Assembly: GCA_019233755.1 (NCBI GenBank)
Contig: JAFAMD010000066.1
Span: 1 to 64,000, forward strand
Origin: Acidobacteriaceae bacterium
GTDB lineage: Bacteria > Acidobacteriota > Terriglobia > Bryobacterales > Bryobacteraceae
Reading direction: 5' to 3'
Length of the DNA stretch: 64,000 bases
Position 1 is the first letter of the stretch. The number at the start of each line of letters is the position of its first letter. Shown here one piece after another: positions 53,277-62,106 of this stretch. The position numbers and the translations under genes are program-made. The notes beneath the pieces were generated by a model, which saw only the letters and a program-made list of their open reading frames with translations, searched no databases and was not told the DNA's origin.

Positions 53277-54386
53277 TTAGATGACCTCCAGTTCGGCGTC
53301 GAGAGCTCCGGCGGCTCGGAGACTCTCGAGAATTGCAATCACGTCGCGCGTGGTGGAACCGATAGTAGCGAGCGCTTTCACAAGTTCTTCGACGGTGGCT
53401 CCGTCCTGGAGAATGACATTGCGGGGTTTTTCGTCTTTGGCGGTAACGGCGGTATCAGGTATGACCTGTCCGGGCGCGGAGGAATAGGGCCCTGCAGGTA
53501 CGGGTGTGAGATGCGTCTGAATTTCGACCGTGAGGTTGCCGTGCATGATCGCAACGGGCCGGATGTGAACTTCATTGCCGAGCACGACCGTGCCGGTTCG
53601 TTCATTGATAACTACACGCGCCGTGCGATCGGGTTCGACATTGATGGCCTCGAGCGCGGCGACGAACTCGGTCGGGTGATTGGCGTAATCCGGCGGCACG
53701 CTGACAGTTACCAGGCTGGCATTATCAGCGTGTGCAACCGGCACCGCGGGACCGAAGCGGTGGTTCAGAGCGGCGGAAATTCTTGCCGACGTTGTGAAAT
53801 CCGGATCTTTTAGCTGCAGCTTGATTACATTGCCGAGCGGGAGAGAGGGAGCAAGGCGCTCTACGGACACGCCGTTGGGAATTCTGCCCACGGTCGGGTG
53901 ATTGACAGTTTGCGAATTGGCAGCGCCGCGACCCGCGAGGAATCCTCCGGTTATAACAGGGCCTTGCACGGTAGCGTAAACCTGTCCGTTCACGCCTCGG
54001 AGACTTGTAAGGACGAGCAGCCCACCTTGCAGGTTCGAGGCGTCACCGATGGCAGCAACGGTCGCGTCGATGGTTTCGCCTGGCTGGGCAAACGGGGGCA
54101 GCATGGCGGTGACGATGACTGCCGCGGTGTTCTTGACCGTTATCAGGGTTGGAGACACGCTTACGCCCATCCGCAGAAGCAGATTGGTAAGGCTCTGAGC
54201 GGAGAACAGCGTTTGCTGGCGATCGCCGGTGCCGTTGAGACCGACAACCAGGCCGTAGCCGACGAGCGAATTTGTGCGTACGCCCTCGATGGTGATTAGA
54301 TCTTTTAGACGTACACCGCGGTTCTCGTCGGCGCCAAGGCAGCGGATCCCGAATGCAGACAGGAGAAAGAACGTGCACCATTTCAT
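53277..54386 (-). CDS. flgI: flagellar P-ring protein FlgI
   Basis: Forms the peptidoglycan-level bushing of the rod. It is 369 residues with a signal peptide (MKWCTFFLLSAFGIRCLGAD). Family motifs: VRLKDLITIEGVRTNSLVGYGLVVGLNGTGD, NTAAVIVTAMLPPFAQPG, DATVAAIGDASNLQGG and NERTGTVVLGNEVHI; the end is GATVEELVKALATIGSTTRDVIAILESLRAAGALDAELEVI-type sequence typical of FlgI C-termini. Eight bases separate it from flgH. Confidence 0.96.
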   Translation of the reverse strand: MKWCTFFLLSAFGIRCLGADENRGVRLKDLITIEGVRTNSLVGYGLVVGLNGTGDRQQTLFSAQSLTNLLLRMGVSVSPTLITVKNTAAVIVTAMLPPFAQPGETIDATVAAIGDASNLQGGLLVLTSLRGVNGQVYATVQGPVITGGFLAGRGAANSQTVNHPTVGRIPNGVSVERLAPSLPLGNVIKLQLKDPDFTTSARISAALNHRFGPAVPVAHADNASLVTVSVPPDYANHPTEFVAALEAINVEPDRTARVVINERTGTVVLGNEVHIRPVAIMHGNLTVEIQTHLTPVPAGPYSSAPGQVIPDTAVTAKDEKPRNVILQDGATVEELVKALATIGSTTRDVIAILESLRAAGALDAELEVI

Positions 54387-54394
54387 GGCGAGTG

Positions 54395-55093
54395 TCAGAA
54401 GGGAAGAAGCCCCAGGAGTAGGCGGTACAGGAAGTTGGGACGATGTATGGCATCGTTCACGACCCCTTTCCCGTTGATTTTCAGCTCGAGTTGGGCGACG
54501 CTGCCCGACTGGACGGTGTTGGCATTGGAGAGGTCGGCAGGGCGGACCACGCCACGCAGCGTGATGACCTGGTTTTCCGAGTTCACGAGAACGGTCTTTG
54601 AGCCTTCGATGACGAGATAGCCATTCGGCAGCACGTCTACGACGCGGGCAGTGATCATGGCGGTCAGTGTAGTCTGTCGCGAAGTGGTGCCTTCGCCGTC
54701 GAGTGACGTTGCCGTATTGGTGTTCAGCAGATTGGCGAACCTGCTGGCGGCTGGCAGTTGTCCGGCGGCACCGGTGATTGCCGCTTTTGCGCTGGAAGTG
54801 CGGGATGTCTTGGTCTGCCCGACGGAAACCGCTGAGGCCTGTTCATTCACGACGATCGTAACCATGTCGTCCACGCTCCTAGCTCGAACGTCGGCAGCCA
54901 AATCAGCGAGCGTAGCCGGAGCGGACCAAAGCGAACCCGGGCTCTCGGTAACAGAAGCCGCGCGTTTGTGAGCCTCGTCGACATATTGATCGAGCGCGGA
55001 TGGTTGTGCTTCTTTTCTCTTGCCTGAGTTCTGGCCGCCAGCGGAGTGCGCGGCCAGCGCGGCGAACAGCAGAATCGACGCGGCGCGGATCAC
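54395..55093 (-). CDS. flgH: flagellar L-ring protein FlgH
   Basis: Outer-membrane ring around the rod, 232 residues. The core matches FlgH: SLWSAPATLADLAADVRARSVDDMVTIVVNEQ, then TATSLDGEGTTSRQTTLTAMITARVVDVLPNGYLVIEGSK and ITLRGVVRPADLSNANTVQS, ending NFLYRLLLGLLPF. The signal peptide (ASILLFAALAAHSAGGQ) lacks the lipobox cysteine found in most FlgH lipoproteins. It overlaps flgA by four bases. Confidence 0.94.
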   Translation of the reverse strand: MIRAASILLFAALAAHSAGGQNSGKRKEAQPSALDQYVDEAHKRAASVTESPGSLWSAPATLADLAADVRARSVDDMVTIVVNEQASAVSVGQTKTSRTSSAKAAITGAAGQLPAASRFANLLNTNTATSLDGEGTTSRQTTLTAMITARVVDVLPNGYLVIEGSKTVLVNSENQVITLRGVVRPADLSNANTVQSGSVAQLELKINGKGVVNDAIHRPNFLYRLLLGLLPF

Positions 55094-55995
55094 GACTTTG
55101 TATCCTCTGGTACGAGCTGCATCGCATTTCCTGGCATTACGACAACGATGTCCTTCTGTTGGACCCGGGCGCGGTACGTCCGCCCCGTCTTTGCATTCTT
55201 GACCAGGATGATGTCGCCGGATTGTCCGGACTGTTCCGCAACGCCTTGCGTTTCGACCCGGGCGGCCCCGTCTTGCACGATGACCTCAATCAAGTCCCCG
55301 CGTTCCACCTCGTGCGGCGGTTCGATCATGCTCGCGGTCAGGGACGCGCCCGCAGCGATGAAGCGGCGAGGTACGTATCCGACCGCTTTTGAGAGATCGG
55401 AGAGGAATGTTTCAGGAGACAGCGGGCCAGAGTAGGCCTGGCCTTTCAACTGACCTGCGCGGATGGGCTCGCCAGGCGCCAGATCGGCCGCGGCGATCAC
55501 GCGCGGCTCTTCGACGGTGATGCGAGCGCGGACCCAAATCGGAAAGGAGCGTTTGCCAGCGTATTGCACGTAGCCGCGCCAGATGACGGGTCTGTCGGAA
55601 ACGGCGCTGAGGCCGGATAGTGGAAAAACGATCTCGCCTTCAGGTGCCGGTATCCGGCTCTGGTCGATGATTTCGATGCGCGGTTTCCGGCCTTCGAGGG
55701 TTTTGTCCATGGCGGCCGCGAGATTTTCGCGCGTGGGGATGCTGACGGCCCAGGCGAAGCAAATGTTAGTGAATACCGAGGCGGGAAGGTGGTTTGCAGT
55801 CGCAAGGCGGAGTAAATCTCCGGCGTGGAAGACACGCGGCTGGCCCGGAACGGGCGACAAGCTGATGGGCAGATCGGGCGGTAATTGGGCAAGCTCGGGG
55901 GCGGCTGCCGCGAGATCACGGCCATAGATCCAATCAGAATGAAGCGGACGGCAAGCCAGCGGCTGCAGCAACGCAACTACCAGGAAGATGTTCAT
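55090..55995 (-). CDS. flgA: flagellar P-ring assembly chaperone FlgA
   Basis: Periplasmic chaperone for FlgI, 301 residues, longer than the E. coli protein (about 220). Signal peptide NIFLVVALLQPLAC is followed by an N-terminal extension and a C-terminal SAF-type domain: AAADLAPGEPIRAGQLKGQAY, SKAVGYVPRRFIAAGASLT and VERGDLIEVIVQDGAARVETQGVAEQSG. VKNAKTGRTYRARVQQKDIVVVMPG closes it. Overlaps flgG and flgH by four bases each. Confidence 0.9.
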   Translation of the reverse strand: MNIFLVVALLQPLACRPLHSDWIYGRDLAAAAPELAQLPPDLPISLSPVPGQPRVFHAGDLLRLATANHLPASVFTNICFAWAVSIPTRENLAAAMDKTLEGRKPRIEIIDQSRIPAPEGEIVFPLSGLSAVSDRPVIWRGYVQYAGKRSFPIWVRARITVEEPRVIAAADLAPGEPIRAGQLKGQAYSGPLSPETFLSDLSKAVGYVPRRFIAAGASLTASMIEPPHEVERGDLIEVIVQDGAARVETQGVAEQSGQSGDIILVKNAKTGRTYRARVQQKDIVVVMPGNAMQLVPEDTKS

Positions 55996-56783
55996 TGCGC
56001 CACTTGGTTCATCTGCTGATACATTTCATCGGCCGCCTTCACTACGCGCGAATTCGCTTCGTAGGCACGCTGGCTTTGAATCAGGTTTACGAACTCTTGA
56101 ACAACGTCCACATTTGATTGTTCGGTGTAGCCCTGCATCAGAGTGCCGAGGCCTTCGGAGCTGCCGGGAGTCCCGACTTGCGGGTCGCCGGATGCGTCCG
56201 TGGGGGTAAAGAGCGTGTTTCCGATGCTATTGAGGCCGGCCGGATTGGCGAAGTTCGCAAGCTGGATCTGGCCGGCCTTCTGGGTTGCGGTTTGATTGGG
56301 GAGAGTAAAACTGACCGTGCCGTCTTGTGCGATGGTGACGTTCTGAGCGTTAACCGGAAGCGTGATCTGCGGTTCGAGCGGATTGCCGTTTGAGTCCACA
56401 ATGTTGCCGTTGCGATCCAATTGAAAGCTGCCGTTGCGGCTGTAGGCGAGCTCTCCGTTCGGCTGGCGGATCTGGAAGAATCCGCTGCCCTGAATCACGA
56501 GATCGAGCGGGTTGTTCGTCTGAGTGAACGCGCCTTGCGTAAAGATGACTTCATTCGACGCGGCGCGCGTGCCGAGCCCGAGCTGCAGGCCTGCGGGAAC
56601 CGTTGTTTGCTGGCCGGAAGCCGCGCCAGGCTGAATCAGGCTTTGGTAGATCAGATCCTCGAACTGCGCACGACGCATCTTGAATCCGGCGGTGTTGGCG
56701 TTTGCGAGATTGTTGGCTATGTTGTCGACATTCAGTTGCTGGGCGGTCATGCCGCTAGCGGCGGTATAGAGTGCGCGAATCAT
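55992..56783 (-). CDS. flgG: flagellar distal rod protein FlgG
   Basis: 263 residues, the usual length. The N-terminal rod signature is MIRALYTAASGMTAQQLNVDNIANNLANANTAGFK. DLVIQGSGFFQIRQPNGELAYSRNGSFQLDRNGN marks the central domain, and the C-terminal rod domain is EQSNVDVVQEFVNLIQSQRAYEANSRVVKAADEM. These terminal helices pack into the coiled-coil core of the rod. flgF lies 23 bases upstream. Confidence 0.96.
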   Translation of the reverse strand: MIRALYTAASGMTAQQLNVDNIANNLANANTAGFKMRRAQFEDLIYQSLIQPGAASGQQTTVPAGLQLGLGTRAASNEVIFTQGAFTQTNNPLDLVIQGSGFFQIRQPNGELAYSRNGSFQLDRNGNIVDSNGNPLEPQITLPVNAQNVTIAQDGTVSFTLPNQTATQKAGQIQLANFANPAGLNSIGNTLFTPTDASGDPQVGTPGSSEGLGTLMQGYTEQSNVDVVQEFVNLIQSQRAYEANSRVVKAADEMYQQMNQVAQ

Positions 56784-56806
56784 TTTTCTCCAGTTTTGAT
56801 GGGGAA

Positions 56807-57544
56807 TCAGGAACCGACGCGCGCGACTTCCTCAATCGCCTGCCGGTTCATATCCGTTCCGATCTTTACTGCTTTCTGCAACATTTCGAAGTTACGCAGG
56901 AGCGAGACCATACGAGCGGCAGCCTCGGCGGGCGCGGCGTTGGAGGTCTCCAGCTTGCCTTGAGAGACTTGCGCGTTCGACGCGGGTTTAGTGGTGGCGC
57001 TCGCCGGCGCCTGGAAGTAAGCCGGCGCGGCCTTGCTGAGCTGCGACGGATCACTAAAGTCGACGAGTTCGAGCTGGCCCAGGGCGTTGCCGCCCTGCAT
57101 GATCTCGCCGTCAGGGGCAACCTGCAGGGGATCTGTCGACTGGGTTTGGAGAGTCTGACCGCGAGCGAGGCGGACAGGATAGCCCTCGGCCGTAACGAGA
57201 ACGCCCTGCGGGGAGATGCGGAAGTTCCCGTTGCGTGTGTACAGGATTCCGTTCGGTCCGTTGGCCGTGAAGAAGCCCGAGCCGGAGAGAGCAAGATCTG
57301 TTGCGTTGCCGGTGTTCATGAGTGTGCCTTGAGTGAAGTCGGTCCATTGACGCTCGACGACAGGGGAGGGGCCGACTGCCGGGTCGGTGGTGCTTGCAAT
57401 CTCGGATGACAAATAGGTGCTGTAGAATTCGCGGTCCGCTTTGAAGCCGCTCGTAGACGTGTTTGCCAGGTTATTGGCGAGCAGGTCCATGGCATCCATG
57501 CGCGACTGGAGTCCACTGGCGGCTGCTGCTGTAAGTGGGTCCAT
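56807..57544 (-). CDS. flgF: flagellar proximal rod protein FlgF
   Basis: 245 residues. The N-terminus (ASGLQSRMDAMDLLANNLANTSTSGFKADREFY) and DLALSGSGFFTANGPNGILYTRNGNFRISPQG are of the FlgF/FlgG type; the C-terminal helix has SNAAPAEAAARMVSLLRNFEMLQKAVKIGTDMN. Being first in the operon and slightly shorter than FlgG supports FlgF. An 81-base divergent promoter region separates it from fliK. Confidence 0.88.
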   Translation of the reverse strand: MDPLTAAAASGLQSRMDAMDLLANNLANTSTSGFKADREFYSTYLSSEIASTTDPAVGPSPVVERQWTDFTQGTLMNTGNATDLALSGSGFFTANGPNGILYTRNGNFRISPQGVLVTAEGYPVRLARGQTLQTQSTDPLQVAPDGEIMQGGNALGQLELVDFSDPSQLSKAAPAYFQAPASATTKPASNAQVSQGKLETSNAAPAEAAARMVSLLRNFEMLQKAVKIGTDMNRQAIEEVARVGS

Positions 57545-57625
57545 ACGGCTTTCTCCGTTTGCAAGCGAGTAACCAGCGTGCGAAGCGGTACGAATATCAG
57601 CGAATGGTTTTAATTAGGAAGGTAA

Positions 57626-59023
57626 ATGCCAAGACGAACCGCCTCAGGTTCGGGAGCAGCGTCAATATCTCGACTGTGCGATTCAGTTTTGCTCAAATCT
57701 TTGACGCATAAGAGCCAGGCATTCCGGGTGGAAAGGCTTTCAGGAGGGCCTTTCAAGATTGGCCTGCGGAGTGCTCTCGACAGGAGCGCGATTATGCGGG
57801 TGGCCCTTAGAGTGGATGTTTCTTCCGGCGCTGCAGCAATCTCACCTACCGGAGAGATGCAGGCGGCAAGAAGCTCGAGTCTCGAGGGGTCTCGGTTCGG
57901 CGCGTTGTTGGATGATCTCGGCGGATTCGGGGAACCGCTTGCAGCGGGCTCGAGCAAGACATCGGTTCGTTCCGCCATTGTGCCGGATGGCGGCGGCGCC
58001 AACGATACGGTCCATCAAGTTGTGCCTGGCAGGGCCAGTTTGCTCATGCAGAACAGGCAGATGGCATTCGTACTCCCGCAGGCACATAGTTCAAAGTTTC
58101 TGCGGATGGAAGCGGCGCGCAAGAGCGAATTGGGAAAGGATACCGAAGTAATAAAGAATTCGGGAGTAATAATACCCGGCGGCGGTCTCGCGCCAACTGT
58201 TGATCCTAACGTAACTGATGCGCGGCCGCAGAGTGCGGGGCCGGAAGGCAAGGGCAAGGATGAGCCGTGGACGGCGCAGGCACAAGTTGGTTCGAGTGCA
58301 CCGGAAGCCGCTGGGGCCGGGGCCGACTTAGCCTTCGCGATGCGAATCACACGCAAGGCGGGCGATGGGTTTCATTCGCCGACGGCATCTGTTGAGACGG
58401 CGGCAGCGGCTACGGACGCGCTGGGAGCAGCAGGCAGCTCTCATCAGGGTGCGGCGGTTCAGGCTGCGGCAGGGGCCACGCAGGTGCGGGTCGCAGATGT
58501 TTCGCAAGGGATGCCGCAGGGATTTGTTGTCGATGGAGGGCAGGCAGCACCTTCACAGCAGCCCTTTTTAGTACAGGGCGCAAGCCCTCCGGTGCGAACG
58601 GAGGTGAATGAACGGGTCAAGCAGCCGACCACACCCGTGCAAAGCGCGCATGTTCAGGTTGTCGGTGCGGACAATCAGCGGGTGGACGTACGGCTTCTGC
58701 AGCATGGGGGCGATCTGTCGGTCAGCGTCAGAAGTTCGGATTTAACTCTGACGCGGGCGCTGCAGGATCACATGCCTGAGCTGACAACGCGACTTGAATC
58801 CCAGCAGTATCATGCCGAGGCATGGGCGCCGCCCTCGGGCACCGATACCGCCGCCGGCGACAGAGATGGCAGGTCATCGGGAGATGGCGGCACCCGACAC
58901 GGCGGTAACGGCCCCCAGGACCAAGGTGAACGGGAAGGGAACCGACCAAAGTGGATCGACGAGATGGCGCAGACGAAAGGCAGTTCAATCACCAAGGAGA
59001 TTTTGTATGGCAGCAGTGAGTAG
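57626..59023 (+). CDS. fliK: flagellar hook-length control protein FliK
   Basis: Molecular ruler that measures hook length and switches export specificity. It is 465 residues, starting after AGGAAGG. As usual, most of it is low-complexity, rich in alanine, glycine, serine and glutamine. The only conserved part is the C-terminal Flg_hook domain near residues 350-400: NQRVDVRLLQHGGDLSVSVR and LTRALQDHMPELTTRLESQQYHAEAW. Identification rests on this domain and on flgD and flgE following. The last 17 bases overlap flgD. Confidence 0.85.
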   Translation: MPRRTASGSGAASISRLCDSVLLKSLTHKSQAFRVERLSGGPFKIGLRSALDRSAIMRVALRVDVSSGAAAISPTGEMQAARSSSLEGSRFGALLDDLGGFGEPLAAGSSKTSVRSAIVPDGGGANDTVHQVVPGRASLLMQNRQMAFVLPQAHSSKFLRMEAARKSELGKDTEVIKNSGVIIPGGGLAPTVDPNVTDARPQSAGPEGKGKDEPWTAQAQVGSSAPEAAGAGADLAFAMRITRKAGDGFHSPTASVETAAAATDALGAAGSSHQGAAVQAAAGATQVRVADVSQGMPQGFVVDGGQAAPSQQPFLVQGASPPVRTEVNERVKQPTTPVQSAHVQVVGADNQRVDVRLLQHGGDLSVSVRSSDLTLTRALQDHMPELTTRLESQQYHAEAWAPPSGTDTAAGDRDGRSSGDGGTRHGGNGPQDQGEREGNRPKWIDEMAQTKGSSITKEILYGSSE

Positions 59024-59405
59024 TTCAAACGCGTTGTATCAGCGATTGGCGGCCGAAAGCAGCGGGACTTCCTCGGGCAGTAACTCGGCCCAAGCCGGCG
59101 GCAATGGCACAGATGCGCTGGCGAACCAATCGACGTTTCTGCAGTTGCTGGTAGCGCAGCTCAAGAATCAGGACCCTACGCAGCCCGTCGATGGCACGAC
59201 ATTCGTGACGCAGCTCGCAGAATTCAGCGATGTGGAGCAAAACCTCGCGATGCGACAGGATCTGGATGCCATCAGCCGGAAATATGACGGCACATCCAGC
59301 CTTACTTCGGGTTCAACGGCAACACAGTCAGGCGGCAGTACACAGGATGAGCCGAACGGTACTTCCGGCACGAATAGTAACTCCGCAATAGGTGGCGCGG
59401 CTTAG
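59007..59405 (+). CDS. flgD: flagellar hook capping protein FlgD (short form)
   Basis: Caps the growing hook. The ATG at 59007 with AAGGAGA upstream gives 132 residues. The conserved N-terminal region is present: STFLQLLVAQLKNQDPTQPVDGTTFVTQLAEFSDVEQ. It then ends in a serine/glycine/threonine-rich tail, without the Ig-like/tudor domains of E. coli FlgD (231 residues). Short FlgDs of this kind occur elsewhere. The longer frame from 58794 is antisense-free but lies inside fliK and is not conserved. Confidence 0.9.
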   Translation: MAAVSSSNALYQRLAAESSGTSSGSNSAQAGGNGTDALANQSTFLQLLVAQLKNQDPTQPVDGTTFVTQLAEFSDVEQNLAMRQDLDAISRKYDGTSSLTSGSTATQSGGSTQDEPNGTSGTNSNSAIGGAA

Positions 59406-59443
59406 CCGGTAGTCAAGTTTTCCAAGAAGGAAGGGGAAGAGAG

Positions 59444-60706
59444 ATGTCCAGCACTTTTTCGATAGCGTTGTCCGCCCTGCAAGCGCAATCCGAAGCTATT
59501 AACGCGACCGGAAACAACCTGGCGAACGTCAACACGGACGGTTTCAAGGGCAGCATCACCGACTTCAAGTCCCTTTTTAGTGAGTATCTGGGCGTCGATG
59601 CGGGGTTTCCGGTTGGGCTCGGAGTCGGGGTTCCGATCAGCAACACGGTTTTCAGCCAGGGTGCAATCCAGACGAGCACGTCTCCGCTGGCGGCAGCGAT
59701 CCAGGGGAACGGGTTTTTTATAGTGAACGAATCCTCGGGTCAGCAGCTCTTCACACGGGATGGCAATTTCACCGTCAGTCCGACCGGTGTTTTGCAAACA
59801 CAGACGGGCGAAACTGTGCAGGGTTGGATGGCAGACGCGAACGGAGTGATCAATCCGAACACGATACCGGCGAACATCGTGCTGCCGACCGGTGCGGTGC
59901 TGCCACCGGTGGCAACCAAGAACATGTCCACAAGCGGTAACCTCAACGCCGACGCAAGTGCTGCGAACGGCACGAACACGTTTTCGACACCCGTTGAGGT
60001 GGTTGATTCGTTGGGAAACAACCACACACTAACGATCATGTTCACTCAAAGCACTCCAAACACCTGGACGTATCAAGTGAGCATCCCTGGCTCCGATATG
60101 AGCGCTGGCACGTCCGGTACTCCCTACAATCTTTTGACTGCTCCCGGAACCGTATCCTTCAATTCCGATGGAACAATGAGCGCAAGCACGTCGTCGCCCA
60201 TCGTCATCAATATCAACGGGCTCAGCGACGGCGCAGCCAATATGAGTATTAACTGGAGTCTGTTCGATCCCAATGGCAAGGGGATGCTGACGCAATACGC
60301 GCAGACGTCCAGCGTGGGGTCTACGAATCAGGATGGAACGCAAGCGGCCCAATTGACAAATGTATCGATTGAGAACGGGGGACAGGTAGTTGCGACGTTC
60401 TCGAGTGGTCAGCAGAAAGTGGAGGCGCAGCTCGCGCTTGCGGCCATTCAAAATCCGAATTCGCTGCAGAATGCCGGGAACAACAATTTCGCAGCCACAA
60501 GTAACACGGCAGCGCCGGCGATCGGGCAGCCGCAGACGGGCGGACGAGGCGCAATCCTGGGAGGGGCGGTGGAAGCGTCCAATGTTGATCTGGCGACCGA
60601 GTTTACCCATCTGATCACGTACCAGAGCGCATATCAGGCCGCATCGCGCGTCATTACTACCGCGAACCAGATGGATCAGGATCTGCTGAGCTTGATCCAC
60701 AGCTAG
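59444..60706 (+). CDS. flgE: flagellar hook protein FlgE
   Basis: 420 residues, preceded by AAGGGGAAGAGAG. The N-terminal helix MSSTFSIALSALQAQSEAINATGNNLANVNTDGFKGS and AAAIQGNGFFIVNESSGQQLFTRDGNFTVSPTG are classical. The central FlgE D2 beta domain (about 165-300: VVDSLGNNHTLTIMFTQS) is exposed on the hook surface. The C-terminal helix is VEASNVDLATEFTHLITYQSAYQAASRVITTANQM. The 80-base gap to fliO shows no strong terminator. Confidence 0.95.
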   Translation: MSSTFSIALSALQAQSEAINATGNNLANVNTDGFKGSITDFKSLFSEYLGVDAGFPVGLGVGVPISNTVFSQGAIQTSTSPLAAAIQGNGFFIVNESSGQQLFTRDGNFTVSPTGVLQTQTGETVQGWMADANGVINPNTIPANIVLPTGAVLPPVATKNMSTSGNLNADASAANGTNTFSTPVEVVDSLGNNHTLTIMFTQSTPNTWTYQVSIPGSDMSAGTSGTPYNLLTAPGTVSFNSDGTMSASTSSPIVININGLSDGAANMSINWSLFDPNGKGMLTQYAQTSSVGSTNQDGTQAAQLTNVSIENGGQVVATFSSGQQKVEAQLALAAIQNPNSLQNAGNNNFAATSNTAAPAIGQPQTGGRGAILGGAVEASNVDLATEFTHLITYQSAYQAASRVITTANQMDQDLLSLIHS

Positions 60707-60786
60707 TAAAGCGCTCCATTCCGGGAGAGATTATCCTGGCGCCGACCGGACTACGTTCGAGAGCGAGCTCGAGTCCGCTTTGGCCC

Positions 60787-61083
60787 ATGTTGCAGCAGAT
60801 TGCCGCTTTATTTATCGTTCTCATTCTGTTAGTAGGAACGCTCGCCGTCCTTCGGAAGAAGGGCCTGGCGCATTTTCCTCCGATGAGAGGGGGAAGGGGT
60901 GGCCGCACCGGGGACATTCAGGTCATGGATCGGATCTCACTGAGTCCACAGCATTCGCTCTTCTTAGTGCATGTTCGGAATGAACTGATTCTGGTGGGGA
61001 TTTCCCCGTCGGCTTGTCATCGTGTTGGGAGTTTTCCTGCGGGGGCGGGAACAGAGGCGCTTGACGGAGAGAGGCATGAGTAG
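60787..61083 (+). CDS. fliO: flagellar biosynthesis protein FliO
   Basis: Small accessory protein of the export gate, needed for FliP assembly. 98 residues: one membrane helix (QQIAALFIVLILLVGTLAVL) at the start, a glycine/arginine linker, then the short cytoplasmic FliO domain IQVMDRISLSPQHSLFLVHVRNELILVGI. Its last eight bases overlap fliP. The position before fliP-fliQ-fliR supports the call for this poorly conserved family. Confidence 0.85.
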   Translation: MLQQIAALFIVLILLVGTLAVLRKKGLAHFPPMRGGRGGRTGDIQVMDRISLSPQHSLFLVHVRNELILVGISPSACHRVGSFPAGAGTEALDGERHE

Positions 61084-61831
61084 TGCTCATGAAGTGCTGC
61101 TCTTGTTCGCCGGACCGATAAACGCGCTGGCACGGCAGGCTCCTAATAGCGGATTGAGCTCATTCGGAATTGCCGCTGCACGGACCGGGCAGGGTCTCAC
61201 GTTAAGCCTGCCTATGCAGATCGCAGTCGGTTTAACGCTGCTGACTCTGCTTCCGGCTGTGATCATGTGCATCACGCCCTTTCTGCGGATTGCAGTGGTA
61301 CTGCACTTTTTGCGGCAGGCCCTCGGAACACAGACTGCGCCTTCGAATCAAGTGCTGATAGGGATGTCGCTCTTTCTATCGCTGCTGATTGTCGAGCCGG
61401 TCTTTTCGGATATATACACTCACGCGTGGCAACCGTTGGAAAAAGGCGAGATCACCGCCGAGCAGGCGGTCGAGCAGGGATCGGCCCCGCTTCGGACTTT
61501 TCTGATTCGATTTGCGCGGGAGAAAGATATACGTCTGTTTCTCGAGATTTCAAAGGAACCTTCCCCGCGTACGCCGGCAGACCTCAGCCTAAAAGTCTTG
61601 ATTCCGGCGTACATTCTTTCGGAGCTAAAGGCGGGTTTCCAGATAGGCGCCGTATTGTTTCTGCCGTTTCTGGTGATTGACATGGCGGTTGCGTCAGTCA
61701 CGTTGTCGATCGGCATGATGCAACTGCCGCCGGCATTGGTGTCGGCACCCTTTAAGATACTTCTCTTCGTATTGGTGGACGGCTGGAATCTGGTCATTGG
61801 ATCACTGATGAAGAGCTTTTTGCCTTATTGA
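61076..61831 (+). CDS. fliP: flagellar export gate protein FliP
   Basis: Core of the FliPQR export channel, 251 residues. The ATG at 61076 has GGAGAGAG before it. An N-terminal signal-like helix and short linker precede LTLLTLLPAVIMCITPFLRIAVVLHFLRQALG, the export-gate signature. TPADLSLKVLIPAYILSELKAGFQIGAVLFLPFLVIDMAVAS and LPPALVSAPFKILLFVLVDGW are strongly conserved. Overlaps fliO; fliQ follows within six bases. Confidence 0.96.
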   Translation: MSSAHEVLLLFAGPINALARQAPNSGLSSFGIAAARTGQGLTLSLPMQIAVGLTLLTLLPAVIMCITPFLRIAVVLHFLRQALGTQTAPSNQVLIGMSLFLSLLIVEPVFSDIYTHAWQPLEKGEITAEQAVEQGSAPLRTFLIRFAREKDIRLFLEISKEPSPRTPADLSLKVLIPAYILSELKAGFQIGAVLFLPFLVIDMAVASVTLSIGMMQLPPALVSAPFKILLFVLVDGWNLVIGSLMKSFLPY

Positions 61832-61836
61832 ATCGC

Positions 61837-62106
61837 ATGACTCCTCAGTTCGCAGTGCACGTGATTGAGCAGGCCATGATGGCAGCATTTTGGATTGCCG
61901 CGCCTTTGCTGGTGATCTCGTTCGCACTGGGAATTGTCATCAACCTGGTGCAGATCGCGACGTCGATGCAAGACCCGGTATTCAGCACGGTGCCCAGGCT
62001 GGCGTGCTGTCTGCTTGGATTTCTGCTGCTGATGCCGTGGATGTTGCAGCACGCAACAGCATATGCAACGGCCATCCTGGGAAATCTTGCCCAGTATGCA
62101 CGCTAA
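61837..62106 (+). CDS. fliQ: flagellar export gate protein FliQ
   Basis: 89 residues from the ATG at 61837, the typical FliQ length; a TTG at 61828 overlapping the fliP stop would add three. Two membrane hairpin helices: EQAMMAAFWIAAPLLVISFALGIVINLVQIATSMQ and LACCLLGFLLLMPWMLQ. The sequence MTPQFAVHVIEQAM resembles the standard N-terminus. It overlaps fliR by 11 bases. Confidence 0.94.
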   Translation: MTPQFAVHVIEQAMMAAFWIAAPLLVISFALGIVINLVQIATSMQDPVFSTVPRLACCLLGFLLLMPWMLQHATAYATAILGNLAQYAR

